DNA from: Gaeumannomyces sp. JS-464
Taxonomy: Eukaryota > Ascomycota > Sordariomycetes > Magnaporthales > Magnaporthaceae
Direction: 5' to 3'
Length of the DNA stretch: 64,000 nucleotides
NCBI GenBank assembly: GCA_002197995.1
Contig: NGZR01000001.1
Location: 8,928,001 to 8,992,000 of the forward strand
The first letter of the stretch is position 1. The number at the start of each line of letters is the position of its first letter. A model generated the notes under the pieces. The model saw only the letters and a list, made by a program, of their open reading frames with translations, had not been told where the DNA came from and did no database searches. The position numbers were made by a program, and so were the translations under genes. Below are positions 57,693 through 64,000 of the stretch, piece by piece.

Positions 57693-58611
57693 GTTTTCTC
57701 TCATCGGGCGCAGGCGATTGGCGATGTCCCAAGTGTTTCGCAGTGCTGACGAGTTGCGTGTTCGGTGTTGGCAGTGCGACTGTAAGACGCCGGGACTCAC
57801 ACTATTCCCCCGCTCAGCTGCCTGGCTGAGAGGGCGTATGAGATTTTTCCAGGGCATCGTAGGCAATATGACAGCTGATCACCACGACAATCGCAGGGTG
57901 CTCCAGGGGTAGCCGAAGAACCCGCGAGCTCTATTGACTGTTTGAGATTCGGAAATAGGCCCCGCGACACACGAGATCGTGGGAAAAGGATCCCAGCAGA
58001 TATGTTATGGTGACTTGGGGTTCTGGCGATGTTGCAAGGGAGGATTTTTCTTATTTTCGCTGGCGTTTTCAACGGGATTTCCTTGCGTTCTTCACCTTTT
58101 CGACCCTTCTCCACACTCGGACGAAAGCAAGCACCCCACTAAAAACACACGTGCTCCCCTCTATTTTTTTTTATTAACCTCGGAACTTTGCCTGGGTCTT
58201 TTCGGAATTCTTAGGGATCTGGCGTGTCGATCGACTTCACCGGCTGGCTGTCACGGGCAAGAGAACTTGCACAGAAACATTGCCGACTCGTTGATCTTAC
58301 CAATACCCTACATGCCATGGCTGTAACCGGGTTGCGTCTGACTTTCGGGAATTGCACGGGATTTGCACACTGCAACACTTTCGGCATGTCCCGGCCCGTG
58401 TGAGGCTGTGTGAATAGAGCCGGCACCACGTTGCCGGCGTGAAGGTCGGCAGTGGAGTCATACACTGATGTCCGGCACTGGCTAGCACATCTATCCGACT
58501 AGGCCGACTTGGTGGCCAACCCTGTAGAGGTTTATACAGGAAGACGGACGTGAAGAAAACGCGATTGGGTATTTGTAAAAGAAGAAGAAACAAGTAAACC
58601 GCATCAGTCAC
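57693..58611. other. Convergent intergenic region
   Basis: Possible residual coding sequence of the Cys-rich gene up to about 57840. Beyond that no coding content was recognised up to the ARP6 stop. Confidence 0.4.
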
Positions 58612-60142
58612 TCAAGCCCCAGCCCAGCCGCAAACTTCCTCGCGACCCCACAGCGCCCCGTGCTCCTCGTACTCTTGCTTGGTGACGGCGAGCCGGTCGG
58701 CGTGCGGGTGGGACGCGAAGGCGGCGGCCGTGCCAGGTGCTGGCGACGGGGTCGGCGGGCCTCGCGACGCGGACCGATGCACTCGTCGGGCACGAGCTGG
58801 ACGACCTCGCGCTGCAGGCGCTGGACGAAGCCGTCGAGCAGGCGCTGCCACCGACGACGACCACGTTGGCCAGCAGGCCCGGCCACAGGCCCGTGGGCAC
58901 GGCCGCCAGCGATTGCATGACCAGGTCGGCGACGCCGGGCCGTGGCCGCCGCCCGCCGCCCGCGTCCGAGGGGTTGAAGAGCAGCTCCGGGACCGAGAAG
59001 CGCTCGTTGCGCAGCGTCAGCACGTCCTCGTCCGCGGCTGCGGGGTCGTGGCCGCCGCCGCCGCCGCCGCGTGCCGCCTGCCTGGCCGACCGCATCGCGC
59101 GCTGCGGGTCGTACTCGCGCACGACGCCCTCGGAGCGCGCGTCAAAGTCCGGCAGCACGTAGTCCCTGGCGATGCCGGCGCCGGTCAGGTAGTCGTCGCG
59201 GCGCTCGCCCCGGGTGCCCTTCCAGGTGCGCTCGAGGTCGTGCTTGAAGTCGAGCGAGACGTAGCAGGCCTTCTCCTTCATCTCGTTGACGATGTGGACG
59301 TCGTTGCGCATGTCGTAGTGGCGCAGCGACAGCAGGCGCGTCAGGTAGTTGGTCATGACTTGCCGCCCACGTTGAGGCGCCGGACCGCGCCGTGCAGCGG
59401 GCGGCCCGGAGCAGCGGCGTCACCGTCGTGCACGAGTAGCCCGCGTCGATGAGCAGGATCACCTCGGCGGGCAGCTGGGCGACGGCGTTGGCCTCGCGCG
59501 GGGTGCGGAAGATGCTCTGGATGTCGTGGTATGCGTTGAAGGCGGGGCCTGGTTTTGTCGTTTGTCCAGTCAGGTAGTCAGTCCGTCGGCCAGCCGCAGA
59601 GGGTGAGGTGTGCGGGTTCCTCCTGTCCAGTAGAACGCACCTATGCCCCGGTAGTAGCTTGCAAAGCCAAACTCCTCAAACACCATCTGGTCGCAGTTGG
59701 CCTGCAGGGCGGGCAGCGCGCCCGGCTGCTCGGCCAGCACGAGCCGTGTCTCAGATGGGTCGCAGGGCCGCGGGCTCGTCTTGCTGTCGAACAGCTCACG
59801 GTCCCAGATCTCGCGCTGCGCCTCCCAGTTGACAATGTAGCCACGCTCGACCGGCCGCCGGAACGCCATCTCGCCAAAGTCGCGGCACTTCAACAGCTCC
59901 GACCCGACGTAGGTGCGGCGGTGCCGGTCGCGCGCGATGCAGTTGGGCACCACGCGCGGCTCCTCGGCCGTCTTCTTGGCGGTGCGGTTTTCGTCGTCGC
60001 CGGCATCCTCGTCGGGACCGTTGTCGTCGTCGCCGCCGCGGGCCACGAGCCCGGCTTTCAGGGTGTATGCGCCGTTGTCCAGCACGAGCGTCTGCCGCGG
60101 CGGCGGGATCACGGCGGGCCGCGATTTGCGTCCGCCGGCCAT
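58612..60142 (-). CDS. ARP6: Actin-related protein ARP6 (SWR1 chromatin complex), frame broken
   Basis: Arp6 is the nuclear actin-related subunit of the SWR1 remodeller that deposits H2A.Z. Exon 1 (60142-59641) reads MAGGRKSRPAVIPPPRQTLV and LDNGAYTLKAGLV, the actin phosphate-1 loop. It continues PNCIARDRHRRTYVGSELLK, RRPVERGYIVNWEAQREIWD and VFEEFGFASYYRG. The intron 59640-59549 restores phase (G-I-G-P-A-F-N-A-Y). Exon 2 has EVILLIDAGYSCTTVTPLL, then LNVGGKFMTNYLTRLLSLRH, VNEMKEKACYVSLDF, ARDYVLPDFDARSEG and RNERFSVPELLFNPSD, ending with LAVTKQEYEEHGALWGREEV, as Arp6 does. An Asp/Glu-rich insertion of about 20 residues lies near the start. Frame changes near 59390, 58855, 58800 and 58725 break exon 2, while all conserved blocks are present in order. 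Confidence 0.88.
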
Positions 60143-61435
60143 GGCGGGCTGCGGCGCGCGTGCCGGAAGAACTTGAAGTCGAGGTTCGTCGTCGTGAAGT
60201 GCGCCGGCCGAGGATCGGGCGAGCGCGGGAAGAGAAAGTGCGTTGATTTACCAACTCACATCAAAAATTCATGTTCCAACGACGTTTAAACGGCGTTGCA
60301 TGGGTGATGTAATGCAAGCAGGGGTTGCTTGAAAATTAATCCTGGGAATTTTGCCGCCAAGCCAATTTGAAGAACCCCAATTCCACGAACACAAACACAG
60401 CTCCAAGGTTAGCCTCCAGCTGAGGTAGAGCTAGAAACGGAAAATATCAGTATGATAATCATGGTTTCCCAGTAGGCGGCCTAGAATATCGTCACTGTCG
60501 TCGTTGGACACTCTTCGCCGCAGTCCTGGGCCGCAGCTGGCATCGCAGATATTTGCAATCCCAGTGAATTGCCGATCCGGGACTTTCAATAGAAGGGCTT
60601 CCTTCATACATCACATACGTCTTGTCCCGAAATCCACGTTCACTGCCTGCAGCTCCATCACTGCTTAAGACATCGGCCGATCCATTCGTCTCGGCGAGTC
60701 ACCAGCTCGTATGCTTCATTCCCACAGAGTGAATAAGCATGAATTTGCACTTTAATGTGATTAGCTCGGCGACTACCAGGCGCGGGAGTCTGTCGCCCTT
60801 GCATTCAGCGAGGTCACCGTCCAAAGAGCATGTCCTCATCCAATACAGCTACCACCGTGGCGGTGCTCAAACCGGCAGGGTGCCCACGGAAACCCTTCCA
60901 GAACCTCACGGCCCCTTCTTTAAGGCAAGCTGCCCGTGAAGCCTTCCTTACCACAAGCTAGGTACACCTGTGTTCAAGATAGGCTTGCTACAGGAACAGC
61001 CCAACTATTCTCTGCCTACCAGCGCCGCCATGCCGAGCCGTGATGGAAAGGGTGTAGCTCTTTCACCCGGCTTTCTCGGAGGCGGAGCTCGCAGTGACGC
61101 CCCTTTGTCTCGTTTTTGATGCCATGTTGCACCGCGCCAACATCGATTCGGATGAATAACCTCGCGAGCACAAGGGGCAGTACAAATATCGGCTTTTTCT
61201 TGCCTGCGCTCATGTCTCAGTCTTTGCCCCTTATCCTCCTCTCCAAGATTCTTGCAGCCGCCTGCGTCAAGCTTGCATCCAGAAAGCACACCCTGACACG
61301 CCCAACACTTATACGCCCATCAAAAAGCAGCCCTTCTCCTTGTTCTCGGCGTCTACACGAGGGGGGAAAAAAGACACCCTCTCGCTGCTTCTCGAAACCC
61401 TTCCCACCCCCGACCGGTCAAAGACAAACAGAACC
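60143..61435. other. Intergenic, nothing recognised
   Basis: About 1.3 kb between the divergent ARP6 and Val/Thr/Pro-repeat genes. It presumably contains both promoters, and CCTT/CT-rich sequence lies at 61330-61420. No gene or repeat was recognised. Confidence 0.45.
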
Positions 61436-61683
61436 ATGGTCGTCTTTTTCCCCGGCCCTGGCGGAGTCACCGTGACCTACCCCATCTACTCCTACGTCCA
61501 GCCCGTCGTGGCGTCGCCCTCGGTCGTCGTCCAGCCCGTCACGACAGTCACGCCCGTCACGACGGTTACCCGGTCACGGCTGTCACGCCCGTCGTCCAGG
61601 CCCAAGCCGTCTATCCAGTGACCCCCGTCGTCGTGCCGGCGTACCAGATCGGTATATATAACCAGCCCCCGCCTAAGTCTTGA
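61436..61683 (+). CDS. Val/Thr/Pro repeat mini-protein (one base missing)
   Basis: ATG 61436 (AACCATGGTC, strong context) reads MVVFFPGPGGVTVTYPIYSY, then VQPVVASPSVVVQPV and tandem T-T-V-T-P-V units. As written, the frame changes character at RSRLSRPSS and stops at 61621. If one C is restored in the CCC run near 61572, it continues as PVTAVTPVVQAQAVYPVTPV, then VVPAYQIGIYNQPPPKS, with TGA at 61681-61683, about 82 residues. The uninterrupted V-T-P periodicity across the break is good evidence for a consensus deletion. There is no signal peptide and no cysteine. I recognise no family. The repeat could form extended or beta-rich structure; the function is unknown. Confidence 0.6.
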
Positions 61684-62733
61684 CGCGCGGTGTACTGCCG
61701 ATCGCGATAGGGGCCAAGCAGCCCCTTGCATTTTCCTCACTAGCGACTTTTGGACTACTCCTCATGACATTCTTAATTGGGGCTCCCCCATCCTTTATCT
61801 TCTTCCCGTCAATATTCTTCTATTTCTTGGCTTCTTAGCCGACTCTCGAAAAACCAAGGCATGTAAGACGCAGGCCAGGCTAGGACCAGGTAGGCGCCCC
61901 TGCATATAAAAGACATGAACACCGTCGTCGTATGGCTTTTATTTGTGTTGGGGTAGATCTCTGACGACTGCCTAGGCGTGTTTCGCTATTTCTGTGCTTC
62001 ACCACTCTCACAACCGACCGTATCTGGGCAGGTGGCTTCCAACACAGGCAGCCAGGATGCCTCCAGCCACCGGAAACGTCGCAGCGATTTTCTCCGACTT
62101 GTACACACTCGAGAGGCATTCGGGGCCACCGCCAGCGTGGTACCGCGGAGATGCTTTGGGGTACGGGGTTGGGCCAAAACGGGATATGGCAGGCTACGAG
62201 AAAAGACAAGACCGGGGGAGTTTTGGTTTTCGGTTTTGAGAAATCCAGTATCTAATGTTTGAATCCTTCATCTTTATTGTCCCTCTCAGTAAATTAAGAA
62301 AATACCCGCCGACCGTCCCGCCATGGAGTAACGAAGCTGCCCACCAAGGCAGGGAGGGCAAGTCGACCAGTCGGGGTGCACCATCTTGGACGTTGAACCC
62401 CTGAATCCGTGTGCCCACTTCCCCGAACCCCACATCCTCCTGCAGCAAACGCCCCCCCGCCTCCGTCATCGCGGGGCGAGAGGAGCTTGGCGCGCGGCAC
62501 GGCCTCAGATGTTTGTTCTTGCTTGAGGGCCAGAACTCAGCACTCGACAAACCGACAAGCCCAGCTGGAGGCCGTGCTGCTTGCCGTCCTGGTCGCTTGG
62601 CGCGGACAGATAAAAGAAAAGGATCCGGTGCTCCATAAACAGCTCTCTTTCTCTCTCTCTCCTCCTTCCTTAGACTCTCCAGGCCGCAAACATAATAACC
62701 CCCGCAAATTCATCAACTTCCCATATCAACAAC
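61684..62733. other. Intergenic, DcpS promoter at right end
   Basis: No coding content recognised. A CT-rich tract (62640-62670) lies 65-95 bp before the DcpS start codon, typical of fungal transcription initiation regions. Confidence 0.5.
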
Positions 62734-63810
62734 ATGGCTGCCGCCGCCGAGGCCCTCGTGCCCAAGTTCAAGTTTGAGCGCCAGCTGAACCAAGGTGCGT
62801 TAACCCGAGTCGCGATGTATCTCCACCCACAAACCAAAGGAATAACAGCTCAACACAAAAATGAAAACTCATAATCAAAAGACCAAGCCGGCCGGCGCAC
62901 AGCCCTCCTCGGCTCCGTCGACGGACAGCCCGCGCTCCTGGTCGTCGAGCGCGCGCCCTTCCCCACCTCGCCCGACTACCTCGCCTCCATCACCGGCACG
63001 CTCTCGACGCTCAAGAACCTAGGCAACAACGACATCTACTACTGGTTCATGGCCAGCAGCGGCGCCGGGGCCGGGGCCGCAGACGACGACGACCAGCAGC
63101 AGCAGCAACAGCACGCCGACCTCAAGATCAACCTGATCTGCCCCTGCACCGAGCAGCACATCAAAAAGTACAGCAAGCAGGGCGTGCGCCTCGTGACCGA
63201 GACGCCCGAAATCTACAGGGACAAGGTCCGGCCCTTCATGCAAGCCAAGCGCGAGGCCGGGCGCCTCAGCTGGGTCTACAACATCATCGAGGGCCGCAAG
63301 GAGGCCGAGGACGTCATCTACCGGACCAGGCTGGGCGAGGCCGGCGACGAGGGGTTCCTGCTGCTGCCCGACCTCAACTGGGACCGCACCACCACCGAGG
63401 CGCTGCACCTGCTGGCCATCGTGGAGCGGCGCGACCTCTGGAGCCTGCGCGACCTGCGGCGCCGCCACGTGCCCTGGCTGCGGCACATGCGGGCCAAGCT
63501 GCTGGACGCGACTACGGGCGCGTACCCGGGCAAGCTCGAGGCGGACCAGATCAAGCTGTACGTGCACTACCAGCCGACCTACTACCACTTCCACATACAC
63601 ATAGTACACGTGCAGCTCGAGGCGGGAGCCACGCAGGCTACGGGCAAGGCCATCGGGCTCGACAGCATCATCGCGCAGCTCGAGAGCATGCAGGGCGGGG
63701 AGGACGCGGGTATGGATTCGGTGCCGCTGAGCTACACGCTCGGCGAGGCGAGCGAGCTGTGGACCGAGGTCTTCGAGCCCCTCAAGAGGACTGGTACTTC
63801 TTCTCGATAG
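62734..63810 (+). CDS. DCS1: Scavenger mRNA decapping enzyme DcpS, intact
   Basis: DcpS hydrolyses the m7GpppN cap left after 3'-5' mRNA decay. Exon 1 (62734-62794) reads MAAAAEALVPKFKFERQLNQ. Intron 62795-62881 (GTGCGT...AAAAG) restores phase. Exon 2 (62882-63810) has ALLGSVDGQPALLVVERAPF in the N-terminal swapped domain, SWVYNIIEGRKEAEDVIYR, FLLLPDLNWDRTTTEALHLL, and the HIT catalytic stretch HYQPTYYHFHIHIVHVQLE (near 63566-63620) with the three-histidine H-x-H-x-H motif. It ends SYTLGEASELWTEVFEPLKR, then a short tail. The length of 329 residues fits the family. An Asp/Gln-rich insertion (DDDDQQQQQQ) of about 20 residues lies in the N-terminal domain. The frame is clean. Confidence 0.94.
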
Positions 63811-64000
63811 CCGCCACCAGTTCGTTGACCCCGATCCCTGCGGGCACTCGACCCATTCCCCTCCGTCGCGGATGCACCAAACCTCGCCGGCCAGCCTCAC
63901 GGTACAGCTCAGGGTCACGCCAGCCTATTCGTTTGTTTTGAATTTCAAGTTAGACAGGTCGTTCCAAAGAGAACGATGATGAGGTAGATACCCCATAGAA
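63811..64000. other. 3' flank of DcpS to window end
   Basis: No coding content recognised. Confidence 0.5.

Overview
The window is nuclear DNA of a filamentous ascomycete (Pezizomycotina, most likely a Sordariomycete). The reasons are GC-rich coding sequence, short introns (about 50-110 nt, GTAAGT-type donors, CTAAC/CTAAT branch sites, YAG acceptors), single genes separated by 0.3-3.6 kb, and protein families such as DUF3638/DUF3645, DUF3176-like and small oligopeptide (OPT) transporters that are typical of this group. I see no bacterial-type operon, rRNA, tRNA, CRISPR array or intact transposon. Exon limits below were read from splice consensus and from protein continuity, without any alignment program.

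Layout. 1-7.8 kb is a gene-poor edge: the end of an ankyrin-repeat gene, a relic resembling the DUF3176 membrane family, one hypothetical gene, and two decayed copies in inverted orientation of a small coiled-coil gene family. 7.8-18.3 kb is one giant gene (minus strand, eight exons, about 3,200 residues) for a DUF3638/DUF3645 protein with a SecA-like GEGKS P-loop. 18.3-25.6 kb is mostly non-coding apart from a GPI-anchored cysteine-rich surface protein. 25.6-34.7 kb carries an ABC-F ATPase, a small secreted cysteine-rich protein, a diacylglycerol/sphingoid-base-kinase-like protein and the tRNA methyltransferase TRM1. 36-42 kb carries the karyopherin MTR10, the spliceosomal SmE protein and 5-formyltetrahydrofolate cyclo-ligase. 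43-52.4 kb carries an OPT transporter, a 25-residue metallothionein-like gene, a UFD1 protein with zinc fingers and a hypothetical membrane protein. 55-64 kb carries an F-box protein, the chromatin actin-related protein ARP6, a Val/Thr/Pro repeat mini-protein and the scavenger decapping enzyme DcpS.

Most genes are housekeeping functions in RNA metabolism (TRM1, SmE, DcpS), nuclear import (MTR10), chromatin (ARP6), ubiquitin-dependent turnover (UFD1, F-box) and transport, and they are not functionally linked by position. The most intriguing protein is the DUF3638/DUF3645 giant, whose motifs point to a split helicase/translocase-like ATPase with no established function that I know of.

A strong technical signal runs through the window. 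At least eleven genes, including ones whose yeast counterparts are essential (SmE, UFD1), are interrupted by single-base frameshifts, often in G or C runs. Others (MTR10, cyclo-ligase, DcpS, the 202-residue hypothetical) read cleanly. Consensus indel errors in the assembly explain this better than mass pseudogenisation, so these genes are annotated as probably functional with broken frames.
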